A stretch of 64,000 nucleotides of DNA, taken from contig CACMUL010000002.1 of NCBI GenBank assembly GCA_902616855.1, positions 1 to 64,000 on the forward strand, written 5' to 3'. The DNA comes from an uncultured Alphaproteobacteria bacterium. GTDB taxonomy: Bacteria > Pseudomonadota > Alphaproteobacteria > HIMB59. Positions within the stretch are counted from its first letter, which is position 1. Each line of letters opens with the position of its first letter. The notes beneath the pieces are model-generated. The model saw only the letters and a program-made list of their open reading frames with translations. It made no database searches and was not told the DNA's origin. Both the position numbers and the translations under genes were made by a program. Shown here piece by piece: positions 40,456 through 49,480 of this stretch.

Positions 40456-41484
40456 TTAATTTTTTAATTTTATTTGGACAATCTCATTGTTTGATCCTAT
40501 TCTTATCTTTGGGCCCCACGTTGCTGATCCAGAACTCACATATAAGTAGTTATTTATTCTTTGATAAAGCCCATAAATTTGAGGAAATTTAAGTTTTACA
40601 ATAAAATTGAAAGGAAAGATCTGCCCGTTATGTGTGTGGCCAGAAAGCATTAAATTAGCTTTAGCTGAAACTTTTTCCCAAATAGAGGGTTTATGAACAA
40701 TCAACAGATTAAATAAGTCTTTTTGAAAAAGTTTTTCAAAATTAGAAATTTTTGATTTATCGCTTATATTGTCTGAGATTCCAATTAAATTAATCCCATT
40801 TATTTTTAAAGACTCATTGTTTAGTGTTTTTATTCCAACACTATCAAGATCATCAAGATGTTTTTTTGAGTTTTTAATATAATACTCATGATTTCCAGTA
40901 ACAAAATAGATAGGTTTGTTAAGTTTTTTTAACTCTTTTAGATCTTCGATTTTAAAAGAACTACTATCAATTAAATCACCACCAATAATTAAAAAAGACG
41001 GATCTAGTTTAATGATTTCAGATACAATTTTTTTAAGTGAAGATGGATGATTTGAACCTATATGGACATCGCTGATAAAAACAAACTCAAAACTTTTGTC
41101 TACTAGTTCTGAATTTAATGAGAGTTTTTTTATTTTTATCTTTTTTGAATTAATATACCCGTAAATAATAGTAGGGATTTGAATGAAAAAGAAAAAAATT
41201 GCTAGCTTGTAACTACTTACAATCTTAAGATATTCAAAAGCGATTAGAGGTAATATTAAGAAAAAAGATACTGTGCCTATACCAAATCCCTCATAAACAA
41301 AAATTTTTATAAATTTATTTGTACTTTTTGATCTAAAATAATAAAGACATAGAGAAAATACCAAAGTAGTAGTTATAAAGACCTCAAAAAGTGAAGTTGG
41401 AATACCTAGCCAATTAGATAATAGATCAAATGGGAAAATAAAAATTAAATACGAAATGATGTAAAGAGTGATGATAGATAACAT
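40456..41484 (-). CDS. Membrane-anchored metallophosphoesterase
   Basis: About four to five TM helices in the first 130 residues are followed by a cytoplasmic or periplasmic calcineurin-like domain: FISDVHIGSN, GGDLIDS, VTGNHEYYI and LMLSGHTHNGQIFPF carry the two-metal ligands. This layout is like the YkoQ/YaeI group, which hydrolyses phosphodiesters such as UDP-diacylglucosamine or similar lipids; the substrate is not determined. In-frame starts exist at 41499 and 41538, but they overlap the upstream transporter gene. The ATG at 41484, five bases after that gene ends, is preferred and gives 342 residues. Confidence 0.82.
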   Translation of the reverse strand: MLSIITLYIISYLIFIFPFDLLSNWLGIPTSLFEVFITTTLVFSLCLYYFRSKSTNKFIKIFVYEGFGIGTVSFFLILPLIAFEYLKIVSSYKLAIFFFFIQIPTIIYGYINSKKIKIKKLSLNSELVDKSFEFVFISDVHIGSNHPSSLKKIVSEIIKLDPSFLIIGGDLIDSSSFKIEDLKELKKLNKPIYFVTGNHEYYIKNSKKHLDDLDSVGIKTLNNESLKINGINLIGISDNISDKSKISNFEKLFQKDLFNLLIVHKPSIWEKVSAKANLMLSGHTHNGQIFPFNFIVKLKFPQIYGLYQRINNYLYVSSGSATWGPKIRIGSNNEIVQIKLKN

Positions 41485-41488
41485 TACC

Positions 41489-42361
41489 CTAACTCTCATT
41501 TTTGGTCTTATCGAAGTAAAAAAGAAGAATACCCGCAATTATAACTATTAGTATTCCAAAATAATTATATATGGAGGGTAATTGACTAAAAATAATCCAG
41601 CCTAAAAATACTCCATAAACAATTTGGAAATAACTTGTTAGACCAAATACTGCAGAAGGGAGTGTTCTGGAACCATAAATTACGGCACTAACTCCAAGTC
41701 CCGCAAAGAGACCACCTAAAATGGATAAAGACAGGTCATTATATGTCATATTTACAAACTGAAATTTTGTTGTAAAAAAAAAGATTACAACACTTACTGC
41801 CATGCTAAAAAAAGCTGCAGAATATGAAGATGTTAGATAATTATATTTACGCGTAATTAAGTGGGTAACTGCAATACAAAAGGCACCAATAAATACATAC
41901 AAAACTCCTTGAATAGATACATTACTAGAGCCGAAGGGTTCTGCTGAAATCAATACTCCAAAAAAGCCCATCAGTATTGCCATCACTCTTATAATGTTTA
42001 TATCATCGCTTAAAAAAAAATGAGACATTACTAAAAGCATTAAAGGCGAGGTGAATAAAACAGGATAAACAACTGAAAGGGGTAAAAGCAGCACTCCTTT
42101 TAAGACACAAAGAAATCCTATTGTATGTACTATACCCCTTATGATCTGAAAAGTGTAATTTTGATTTTGATAAAATTTAAAGCCATGATTTTTAAATATG
42201 AAATAAGCTAGGGGTATTAGAGAAAATAACGCATTTAAAAACAATAATTGCAAAATAGGATATCTGTCACCTAAAATTTTAATTACAGAGTCCATTGAAA
42301 CTAATAACACAAATCCAATTAAAGATACAAAAAAAGGCATTATAAAAACTCTGTTAATCAT
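41489..42361 (-). CDS. EamA/DMT-family transporter
   Basis: A ten-helix inner-membrane protein of 290 residues with two EamA repeats, about residues 8-137 and 153-284. Typical family segments are AILMGFFGVLISAEPFG at the end of repeat 1 and VSAVIYGSRTLPSAVFGLTSYFQIVYGVFLGWIIFSQLPS in repeat 2. DMT members export amino acids, bases or other small metabolites; the substrate is unknown. It is followed by the phosphoesterase gene. Confidence 0.88.
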   Translation of the reverse strand: MINRVFIMPFFVSLIGFVLLVSMDSVIKILGDRYPILQLLFLNALFSLIPLAYFIFKNHGFKFYQNQNYTFQIIRGIVHTIGFLCVLKGVLLLPLSVVYPVLFTSPLMLLVMSHFFLSDDINIIRVMAILMGFFGVLISAEPFGSSNVSIQGVLYVFIGAFCIAVTHLITRKYNYLTSSYSAAFFSMAVSVVIFFFTTKFQFVNMTYNDLSLSILGGLFAGLGVSAVIYGSRTLPSAVFGLTSYFQIVYGVFLGWIIFSQLPSIYNYFGILIVIIAGILLFYFDKTKNES

Positions 42362-42377
42362 TTAAGGAAAATTAAGA

Positions 42378-42767
42378 TCATATTTTTTTTAGGGAAACAC
42401 ACTTTAATTTATACGACCAGTTTTTGTCGAATTCTTTATAAGATATTGAAAAATCTAAATCTAAATCACTATTAATTGATAAATTAGATATATAGTCTTC
42501 GGTCTCATAATTAAAAACGAAATTGGGGTAATTTTCGATAAGCTCATATTTTTTCTCATCAAAACTACTATAAATATAAATTTTATCTTTTAAGTTTTCT
42601 TCTTTTAGTAAATCTAATTGTGTACCAGAAACTTTTTGCTTACAGTCAAAATACTTGAGCGCATTGATACTCTTATCACAAATACAGGCGAGAGAAAATT
42701 TATCTAATAAATCTGCATATGTTAAATTTGGCAGTATTATAAAGAAAATAATGATAAAGTTTTTCAT
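42378..42767 (-). CDS. Secreted protein of unknown function
   Basis: A 129-residue protein with a clean Sec signal peptide (about residues 1-18, ending LTYADL). The mature part has four cysteines, three in the first half (ACICDKS and FDCKQK) and one near the end (LKCVSL), suggesting disulfides. I recognise no family. It ends 16 bases before the EamA gene, so it may be the first gene of that minus-strand group. Confidence 0.65.
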   Translation of the reverse strand: MKNFIIIFFIILPNLTYADLLDKFSLACICDKSINALKYFDCKQKVSGTQLDLLKEENLKDKIYIYSSFDEKKYELIENYPNFVFNYETEDYISNLSINSDLDLDFSISYKEFDKNWSYKLKCVSLKKI

Positions 42768-42785
42768 ATTGGGTACTTATATATC

Positions 42786-42890
42786 ATGATGAATAAACAA
42801 TTAATTACTATTATCATTTTTTGTGGGATAGGGTTTGCAATCATAAGAATTTTACTAGAGTCATTTTTTCCTGGTGGAATATCACTTTGA
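42786..42890 (+). CDS. Possible 34-residue membrane peptide
   Basis: A short frame starting MMNKQLITIIIFCGIGFAII, one TM helix, then RILLESFFPGGISL. Its TGA stop overlaps a TTG (TTGA) that starts the next frame, a pattern used by several certain gene pairs in this window. There is no clear ribosome-binding site. Support is only the hydrophobic segment and the coupling geometry. Confidence 0.4.
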   Translation: MMNKQLITIIIFCGIGFAIIRILLESFFPGGISL

Positions 42891-43114
42891 ATGAAGATAA
42901 AAGAAAAAAAATTTGGTATAAAGTTCAGTTAATTGGGGACGAAATTCAATCACTTTTGAAGCCCTCGCCTTTTCATCCAAGGGGTAGAAATGCATACGCG
43001 CATATTGCACTCTGCATTAAAGAAAAATATGGATGCAGTTACAAAGATATTCCTGATGATCAATACGAAGAGGTCATTTTATTTTTAGAGCATTTGAGAA
43101 AAAATCCTAATTAA
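42887..43114 (+). CDS. Small protein, weakly ORF6C-like
   Basis: A 75-residue cytoplasmic protein. The open frame reaches back to 42821, but the upstream part lies over the small membrane peptide in another frame; the TTG at 42887, overlapping that peptide's TGA, gives NEDKRKKIWYKVQLIGDEIQ as N-terminus. The C-terminal half, NAYAHIALCIKEKYGCSYKDIPDDQYEEVILFLEHL, is reminiscent of the phage ORF6C domain (a helix, then SYKDIP, then a second helix). The likeness is from memory and short. No phage genes are nearby; a SprT-like gene follows after 47 bases. Confidence 0.55.
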   Translation: MNEDKRKKIWYKVQLIGDEIQSLLKPSPFHPRGRNAYAHIALCIKEKYGCSYKDIPDDQYEEVILFLEHLRKNPN

Positions 43115-43161
43115 ATTGTCTTGATTTTTTTCTGATAAACTTTATTGGTAAACTAAAAATC

Positions 43162-43560
43162 ATGCCTAGAACAAAAAGTTTAGCTACATTAATAGAACAT
43201 TACGGGGAAGAAAGAATATATAACCCTAAATCAAATAAAGTGCCTGCTATTTATAAAATATTAAACAGGCATATCTTCAATAATCGCCTCAAACAACCAA
43301 AGATTACAATACGAAGAATGCATGGAGCTCTAGGTCTATTTGAATTTAATCCTTACGCTACAAAATTTTGTTACAAAATAACCATTCATAATAAATTTAA
43401 AAATTTTAGAGAATTTGTTGAAATTCTTGGTCATGAGATGGTTCATTACTACCAAAAACTAATTTTAAAACAAAATACTGCTAAACATAATAAGGAATTC
43501 TATAATTTCAAAAATAAATTTAAAAAGTTAGGGCTTAATTTAAAAAGGGTTTATAGATAA
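43162..43560 (+). CDS. SprT-like zinc metalloprotease-family protein
   Basis: A 132-residue protein of the SprT-like family. The metal site is ILGHEMVHYYQ (HExxH at about residues 93-97) with a third ligand likely in AKHNKEFYNFKNKFKKLGL. The family includes the DNA-protein crosslink protease Spartan and bacterial proteins of unknown role. It lacks the C-terminal zinc finger of longer members. It ends two bases before the convergent aldolase/dehydrogenase gene. Confidence 0.82.
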   Translation: MPRTKSLATLIEHYGEERIYNPKSNKVPAIYKILNRHIFNNRLKQPKITIRRMHGALGLFEFNPYATKFCYKITIHNKFKNFREFVEILGHEMVHYYQKLILKQNTAKHNKEFYNFKNKFKKLGLNLKRVYR

Positions 43561-43562
43561 CT

Positions 43563-45593
43563 TTATCTAAAAGAAGACTCTAAATTTCCACCATCTACAG
43601 TTATTACACTTGCGGTCGACTTATAAGATAAAGCTAAATGATAAAAAGCATCGGCTACATCTATTGCTTTAACTTCCTGTTTTAATAAGTTACCAGACAT
43701 GTATTGCTTAGTGGTTAGGCCTCTTGCTTTAGATCTCTTTGTAATCATATCATCAGTCATTAAACCACTTCTTATTCTATCTGCATTCACTCCATTAAAA
43801 CGAATTCCGTAATCACTGTACTCTGTTACATATTGTTTCATTAAAAATAATAGGGCAGCTTTTGTAAGACCATAAGCAGCATAATTTTTTCCAGGATTTA
43901 CAGCTTGTTTTGAAATATTAAACAAAACTACTCCTCTGGTTTTTTGCCTTTTCATTATTTCAACTCCGTGTTTAACGAAATAGTGATGCGCAAAAAGATT
44001 CAAATCAAAACTTTTATCAAATTGTTGCCTTGTGAGTTTTTCCAAAGACTCAACAGTAGCAAACCCTGCATTAGAAATGAGGATGTCCACACCGCCATAA
44101 ATAGAGGATATTTCTTTAAATACATCCCTAATTTTGTTTTCATTTGTAATATCACATTTTATATAACTCATCCCTGTTATATCCTGTTTGATATCTTTGG
44201 GGCTGATAATATCTATAATTATTACATCTGCTCCTTCTGCTTTAAATTTTTGTGCTGTAACATAACCGATACCTCCAAGGCCGCCTGTGACAACAGCTAC
44301 CTGTCCTTTAAGTTTTTGAGATGAATTTTTAATTTTTGCTAGCTCAAGGGGCCAATATTCCATTCTAAAAATTTCTTTTTCAGGTATTGACTTAAAATTT
44401 CCAAACTTTGCAGCTTGTAAAATCACTGAGAGAGAATTCAAACCTACATCCATTGCTATTTTGGCATCTTTAAATGTTGGCCCTGTGGAAAAAATACCAA
44501 TGCCTTTTACTAAAATTAATCTTGGATAGGGGTCTAACATTGAGGCGGTAGAGTTATATTTATGATTACGTTTAAAATATTTTTTATAACTTTCTTTAAA
44601 ATTTTCAATGGATTGAATAATAATTTTTTCTAGATTATTAGATTTTTCTTTTGATAAATCGATTATTAATGGTTTTGATTTAATCCTTATAACATGATCA
44701 GGTGTCACAGGTCCTTCATTTGTAAATTTTTTTAAATTAGGATGTGAAAATAATTCGTCAAAGAATTTCGGTTTATTAAAATGTACAACCTTTCTTTCAA
44801 AATCATCACCACGTTTGTTGGCTATTTGTTGCCTAATCAGATTTGAAACTTCTGAAATGCTAATTTTTTTTTCAAAGTATTTGCTAACCCTAATACGCTT
44901 AGACTTTTTTGTGAGCTCTTTTTCAGCCTTTGTTATATATTTAATCATTCTTTCGTAACTTTCTTTTGCATTATTTGCAAAAGTGAAAATTCCATGATTT
45001 AAAAGAATTAATCCTTTTACATTTGGATTTTTATCAAATACCTCAGAAGCTTTTTTTGCTAATTCAAAACCAGGCATAATGTATGGAACGATACCCATTT
45101 CATCACCAAATACATGTTTACAAATTTTTTCTGGATTAGGTTGATCAATAAGTGAGAGAATTGCATTAGAGTGGGAGTGATCAACAAATTTGTGAGGTAG
45201 GAACGCATGTAAAAGAGTTTCTACAGAAGCATTTGGGAAAGAAGTATCAAGCATATATTTACGCTGATAATTAACCATTTGAAAATCATCTAGCTCAATG
45301 AGTTTTCTCATACTAAGAAGATTTTTCATTTCTAAAGCTGGGAAACCATCCTCCTCTATATTACCCATATCTTTCCCACTACCTTTTACATAAATAATTT
45401 CCTCATTTTTACCTAGAAGAGTATCTAATGATGATTTCACAGATGTGTTTCCTCCTCCGTGAAGGACAACAGTTGGATCATTTCCCAAAAGTTGTGTTGT
45501 ATAAATGCGAAGTGCTAGGTCTTTAGGAACACCTCTTTTTGCATATTTTTTGATGTAAGATTTTGCTTCGTTTTCGTTATATTTACTTTTCAT
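43563..45593 (-). CDS. Bifunctional class II aldolase / short-chain dehydrogenase (RhaD-like fusion)
   Basis: A 676-residue fusion. Residues 1 to about 420 are a class II aldolase domain: GGGNTSVKSS, catalytic NASVETLLHAFL, zinc ligands HSHSN and LNHGIF. Residues from about 428 are an SDR: TGGLGGIG cofactor loop, SNAG, and catalytic Tyr-x3-Lys in AAYGLTKAA. Such fusions act as rhamnulose-1-phosphate aldolase plus lactaldehyde dehydrogenase in rhizobia; here the sugar is uncertain. It is the last gene of transport/catabolism cluster A, 17 bases after the ATPase gene. A two-gene counterpart of this fusion is present in cluster B (aldolase and SDR as separate genes). Confidence 0.9.
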   Translation of the reverse strand: MKSKYNENEAKSYIKKYAKRGVPKDLALRIYTTQLLGNDPTVVLHGGGNTSVKSSLDTLLGKNEEIIYVKGSGKDMGNIEEDGFPALEMKNLLSMRKLIELDDFQMVNYQRKYMLDTSFPNASVETLLHAFLPHKFVDHSHSNAILSLIDQPNPEKICKHVFGDEMGIVPYIMPGFELAKKASEVFDKNPNVKGLILLNHGIFTFANNAKESYERMIKYITKAEKELTKKSKRIRVSKYFEKKISISEVSNLIRQQIANKRGDDFERKVVHFNKPKFFDELFSHPNLKKFTNEGPVTPDHVIRIKSKPLIIDLSKEKSNNLEKIIIQSIENFKESYKKYFKRNHKYNSTASMLDPYPRLILVKGIGIFSTGPTFKDAKIAMDVGLNSLSVILQAAKFGNFKSIPEKEIFRMEYWPLELAKIKNSSQKLKGQVAVVTGGLGGIGYVTAQKFKAEGADVIIIDIISPKDIKQDITGMSYIKCDITNENKIRDVFKEISSIYGGVDILISNAGFATVESLEKLTRQQFDKSFDLNLFAHHYFVKHGVEIMKRQKTRGVVLFNISKQAVNPGKNYAAYGLTKAALLFLMKQYVTEYSDYGIRFNGVNADRIRSGLMTDDMITKRSKARGLTTKQYMSGNLLKQEVKAIDVADAFYHLALSYKSTASVITVDGGNLESSFR

Positions 45594-45610
45594 CTGACTA
45601 GCTAAATAAA

Positions 45611-46669
45611 TTAATCTATTCTTTTGGTTGATGAATGATCAAATAAATGTGCTTTTTCAATATTGATTGAAAGAGGAATAACATCACCATTTTTAATTGT
45701 GGTACGTCCACCATTTTGAACTACTCTAAATTCGTTATCATCTAACATTGCTATTATATGAGTCTCTGAGCCAGTTGTTTCAACTAAAACTACCTCTGCT
45801 TTGATATTTGAGCTTGGATCTATGCTCACGTCAGTAGGTCTTATGCCATAAACTACATTTTGATTATTTGATACATTTTTTTTTGAGTGAGGTAGGTCCT
45901 GTGACTTTAATTTAATACTACTCTTATCTGTTACAACTCCCTCAAGAAGATTAATTGCAGGAGTGCCAATAAAATCGGCAACAAATAAATTATTTGGTTT
46001 TTCATAAATTTCATTTGGGGTTGCTATTTGTTCAATAATACCATTGTTCATAATCACTATCTCGTCAGCCATAGTCATAGCCTCAATTTGATCATGAGTT
46101 ACATAAATAGTAGTAGCATTTTGTTGATTATGTAATTTTCTAATTTCCAATCTCATATGAGCTCTTAATTTTGCATCAAGATTTGACAAAGGCTCATCGA
46201 ACAAAAATACCTTTGGGTCTCTAACTAATGCTCTGCCCATAGCTACCCTTTGCCTTTGTCCACCTGACAGCTCTTTTGGTGTTCTGTTTAAAAAATCTGT
46301 TAAATTTAAAACAGATGCAGCCCACTCAACTTTTTCTTTTATCTCTTGGCTAGCCATTTTTCTGATCTGTAAACTGAATGCAATATTATCAAAGACATTC
46401 ATTTGAGGGTATAAAGCGTAGTTTTGAAAAACCATTGCTATATCTCTATCTCTTGGGTGGATGTTATTAATAATGTCTCCACCTATTGAAATTTCCCCAC
46501 TAGATATAGTTTCTAATCCAGCGGTCATTCTCAGTAAAGTAGTCTTTCCACACCCTGAAGGGCCAAGTAAAACAACAAATTTTTGATTACCAATATTTAG
46601 ATTTATATCTTTAAGTACCTCTACAGAACCAAAGTTTTTTTTAATATTTATATATTCTACTTCAGACAT
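45611..46669 (-). CDS. Carbohydrate ABC transporter ATP-binding protein (UgpC/MalK type)
   Basis: A 352-residue ATPase. Walker A is GPSGCGKTT, the signature LSGGQRQRVAMGRAL, Walker B FLFDEPLSNLDAKLR and the switch VTHDQIEAMTMADEI. The C-terminal TOBE/regulatory domain (about 235-352) is the MalK type, so it belongs to a sugar or glycerol-phosphate importer. It overlaps the G1P dehydrogenase gene by eight bases and probably powers the permeases at 51976-54580 with the binding protein at 50263. Confidence 0.95.
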   Translation of the reverse strand: MSEVEYINIKKNFGSVEVLKDINLNIGNQKFVVLLGPSGCGKTTLLRMTAGLETISSGEISIGGDIINNIHPRDRDIAMVFQNYALYPQMNVFDNIAFSLQIRKMASQEIKEKVEWAASVLNLTDFLNRTPKELSGGQRQRVAMGRALVRDPKVFLFDEPLSNLDAKLRAHMRLEIRKLHNQQNATTIYVTHDQIEAMTMADEIVIMNNGIIEQIATPNEIYEKPNNLFVADFIGTPAINLLEGVVTDKSSIKLKSQDLPHSKKNVSNNQNVVYGIRPTDVSIDPSSNIKAEVVLVETTGSETHIIAMLDDNEFRVVQNGGRTTIKNGDVIPLSINIEKAHLFDHSSTKRID

Positions 46670-47963
46670 TTATTAATTCATCTAGTTGATTGCTATCCCC
46701 GGCTAAATCAAGAATAGTGTATCGATCTCTTATGAACCTAGCATATCTTAGAGCATCTTTATAAAAATTACTATCAAGTTTAGCGTCTTCGGGAGTTCTT
46801 AATGCACCGCACTCTCCCATAGAATTCCAAATAATGTCAAAGTCTAACATTTTCTCTCTTAGGGGTTGAACAAATTCGAGCCAGTTCTTGTGAAAAAAAT
46901 TATTTATCATTTCTGCTCTCTTTTCATCGAATATTTTTGTCTTCATTGCAACATGAATTGTGTCTAACATTTGATGACCAAGTTTTTGAATAATTTCTTG
47001 CTCAGGTATTTGAGTTGGTTTTATTATTGGTGGAGTATCATTATTTAAAATAGAATTTTGGATTTTTGAAATACTAATAGTTGCGATTCCTACTTGTTCT
47101 CCATGAGAAGTCCCAGGATGGTTGTCTTTTGCAAACATATCTATGTAATGAGAAATGCCATGTTCACCCATACTTCCCACATGAGTTGTCTGTGTGAATG
47201 AAGTACCTAATCCCATTATTGCAGAGATACGTGTAAGTAAAGCAAGGGCATCTATATCTCCTTTTGCAATTAATGAAGCGCTTTCAATCATATCTTTCTC
47301 ATATAAAGCTAAAAGAGAATACGGTGCTGTTTGATAATCAGTCTTTAAAATTTTATGAGACATCAACCAATCAACCTGTGCAGTTGTTCGACAAATTACA
47401 TCTGCAAAAGCTGCAGCAGTAAGTCTTTTGGGACACATACTGAGAACCTCTAAATCAAAGAAAACGCCTTGTGCATAATGCGCAACCAATGATTTTTTGA
47501 TCCCATCAAAAGATATAGAGGCTGTGCCTGTTGTGTAAGCATTCATGGGAGTGGTCGCAAAGACAGAGTATGATTTTTTTTCAAGAAAAGTTGCATACTT
47601 TATACTATCGCTAACTGTTCCTGACCCTACAGCAATAACTCCATCGTAATCTTTTATTTTTTTTCTTAAAAATTCAACACCTTCAATACTTGAAGATGGG
47701 TTCTCCCATATATATTCATCTGCTTTTACTTTACTTTGAAGATTTTTATAAATTCTTAAACCAAGGGCTTTGTGTGTAAATTGATCACTTATAATAAGAA
47801 GATTTTGGTTAGGATGTAATTGAGAAATCAATAATGACTCTTTACCGTCTAAGCTTTTATCTATTTCAATTTTTTTAATTGGGATGCCGTATTTCCTTTT
47901 ATCTTCAGGATTAACCCATTTACCAGCAATTAAATCTTTTATTACACCATTATAATCGGTCAT
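46662..47963 (-). CDS. sn-glycerol-1-phosphate dehydrogenase family protein (AraM/EgsA-like)
   Basis: A 433-residue member of the iron-containing alcohol dehydrogenase fold, G1PDH group. The NAD(P) site is VGSGTVSDSIKYATF, then FATTPMNAYTTGTASI, and metal-binding His residues are in GEHGISHYIDMF and NHPGTSHGEQVGI. B. subtilis AraM makes sn-glycerol 1-phosphate and lies in the arabinose operon beside a HAD phosphatase; cluster B has such a HAD gene. Here it sits between a kinase and an ABC ATPase, overlapping both, so it may instead oxidise a polyol phosphate. Activity is inferred from family only. Confidence 0.85.
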   Translation of the reverse strand: MTDYNGVIKDLIAGKWVNPEDKRKYGIPIKKIEIDKSLDGKESLLISQLHPNQNLLIISDQFTHKALGLRIYKNLQSKVKADEYIWENPSSSIEGVEFLRKKIKDYDGVIAVGSGTVSDSIKYATFLEKKSYSVFATTPMNAYTTGTASISFDGIKKSLVAHYAQGVFFDLEVLSMCPKRLTAAAFADVICRTTAQVDWLMSHKILKTDYQTAPYSLLALYEKDMIESASLIAKGDIDALALLTRISAIMGLGTSFTQTTHVGSMGEHGISHYIDMFAKDNHPGTSHGEQVGIATISISKIQNSILNNDTPPIIKPTQIPEQEIIQKLGHQMLDTIHVAMKTKIFDEKRAEMINNFFHKNWLEFVQPLREKMLDFDIIWNSMGECGALRTPEDAKLDSNFYKDALRYARFIRDRYTILDLAGDSNQLDELINV

Positions 47964-49480
47964 GATTTATATTTTTCAGTAAATTGAACAAGAGATTTAT
48001 TAATTGATTTATTTGAGTCATAAACATTTTGGTAAATATTAATTAAATCTTGATATATTGATTTGTTATCTAAGTTAGGTTCGATAAGACGAGTTTTTCC
48101 TGACATATTTTCTGCGGACTCTTTTATGCTGCTATACCAACCTGCGCCATAAGCAGCTATCATACCAGCACCCAATGAAGATGCTTCTACAGTGTCAGCA
48201 ATGAGTACATTCTTTCCAGAGGCATCAGCCAACATTTGCACCCATGCAGGACTGTTCGCCCCTCCCCCTATAGCAAGATATTCTTTTATATTTATACCTG
48301 TTTCTTTTTCGATATTTTGAGTTCTAAAAACGGAGTCTAGGGTCAATCCTTCTAATATCGATCTATAAACATGATATGGAGTGTGACTTATACTTAAACC
48401 AACTATAATCCCTCTTGCATATGAGTCCCAATAAGGATCCATTACTCCACCAGTGTATGGTTGTAAAATCAATCCATCACTTCCAATTGGTATTTTATTA
48501 ATTTGTTCTTCTAAGTTTTTAAAAAAATTTGGATCTTTCCTATCACCATGAATAAATTGGTCGACATACCAGTTGACTAGCAAAGCTCCTGACAATAAAA
48601 CATTTTCCATTATAAAACCTTCTCCGTGTGCAGCAATTTCTGTTCTCCAATTTTTTGAAATTTTATAGTCCTTTGACCAAACCCCAGAAACGACAGCTGT
48701 TCCAAGATTGATATATGCTCTATCTGATTTTGTACAATTTGTGCCAAGACCAGCGAGTTGCCCATCACCGCCTGCAGCAAATATACTTAAACCCTCTTTT
48801 AAACCAGTTTGGTTAGATGAATCCTTTGAAACTTTGCCTATGCAGGTTCCTGGTTTGAAAGATTTAGGGAGTCTTGACTCATCAATATTCAAATGTTCCA
48901 ATATTTCTTTAGACCAATATTTATTAACAATATCAAACATTCCATGAGGATCCGAACTAATCCAACCGGTGTTAAATTCCCCTGATAATCTATGAACTAA
49001 AAAAGCTTGAACATCTGCAAAACAAGCAACTTCATCAAATATTTTTTTTTCATTTTTCTTAAGCCAATAAACTCTATAAAGACATGGACATGGATCTTTT
49101 GGACGTCCTGTAATTTTGTGAATTTGGCCTTCGCCCATTATAGAATTCAACTCTTCTACTTCCTCTACAGATCTTTTGTCCATCCAAACTGTGGCTGGGT
49201 AAACTGCTTTCCCTGACTTATCTAATTTTGCTAAAGTCTCACGTTGATTGGATATGGCTAGTCCTTCAACTTTAGTCATATCTATTTTTTTAGCTAATTC
49301 ACTACATGATACGCAAAAAGCTTTCCACCAATCCTCGACATCTTGTTCAAATTTTTCAAGGCTTGGGTTGTTTAAAGGAATATCACATCTGCCCTCAGCT
49401 ATCGCATTACCTTTATCATCCCATGCAATTGCTTTTGTTGATTGTGTAGAACTGTCGACGCCAATAACTAGACGAGTCAT
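47960..49480 (-). CDS. FGGY-family carbohydrate kinase (xylulokinase-like)
   Basis: A 506-residue sugar kinase. The N-terminal domain has GVDSSTQSTKAIAWDDKG, LAISNQRETLAKLD and TVWMDKRS; the C-terminal domain has the phosphate loop AAGGDGQLAGLG and adenosine motif IGGGANSPAWVQMLADASGK. The pattern is closest to D-xylulose kinases, but residues lining the sugar pocket cannot be judged by eye. It overlaps the G1P dehydrogenase gene by four bases and begins one base after the SDR gene ends. The likely role is to phosphorylate the ketose formed by the SDR. Confidence 0.88.
   Translation of the reverse strand: MTRLVIGVDSSTQSTKAIAWDDKGNAIAEGRCDIPLNNPSLEKFEQDVEDWWKAFCVSCSELAKKIDMTKVEGLAISNQRETLAKLDKSGKAVYPATVWMDKRSVEEVEELNSIMGEGQIHKITGRPKDPCPCLYRVYWLKKNEKKIFDEVACFADVQAFLVHRLSGEFNTGWISSDPHGMFDIVNKYWSKEILEHLNIDESRLPKSFKPGTCIGKVSKDSSNQTGLKEGLSIFAAGGDGQLAGLGTNCTKSDRAYINLGTAVVSGVWSKDYKISKNWRTEIAAHGEGFIMENVLLSGALLVNWYVDQFIHGDRKDPNFFKNLEEQINKIPIGSDGLILQPYTGGVMDPYWDSYARGIIVGLSISHTPYHVYRSILEGLTLDSVFRTQNIEKETGINIKEYLAIGGGANSPAWVQMLADASGKNVLIADTVEASSLGAGMIAAYGAGWYSSIKESAENMSGKTRLIEPNLDNKSIYQDLINIYQNVYDSNKSINKSLVQFTEKYKS

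Noticed and set aside
42887..43560. Phage remnant based on the weak ORF6C likeness
   Set aside because: No other phage gene, repeat or tRNA boundary is present; the SprT-like neighbour is a common chromosomal gene.
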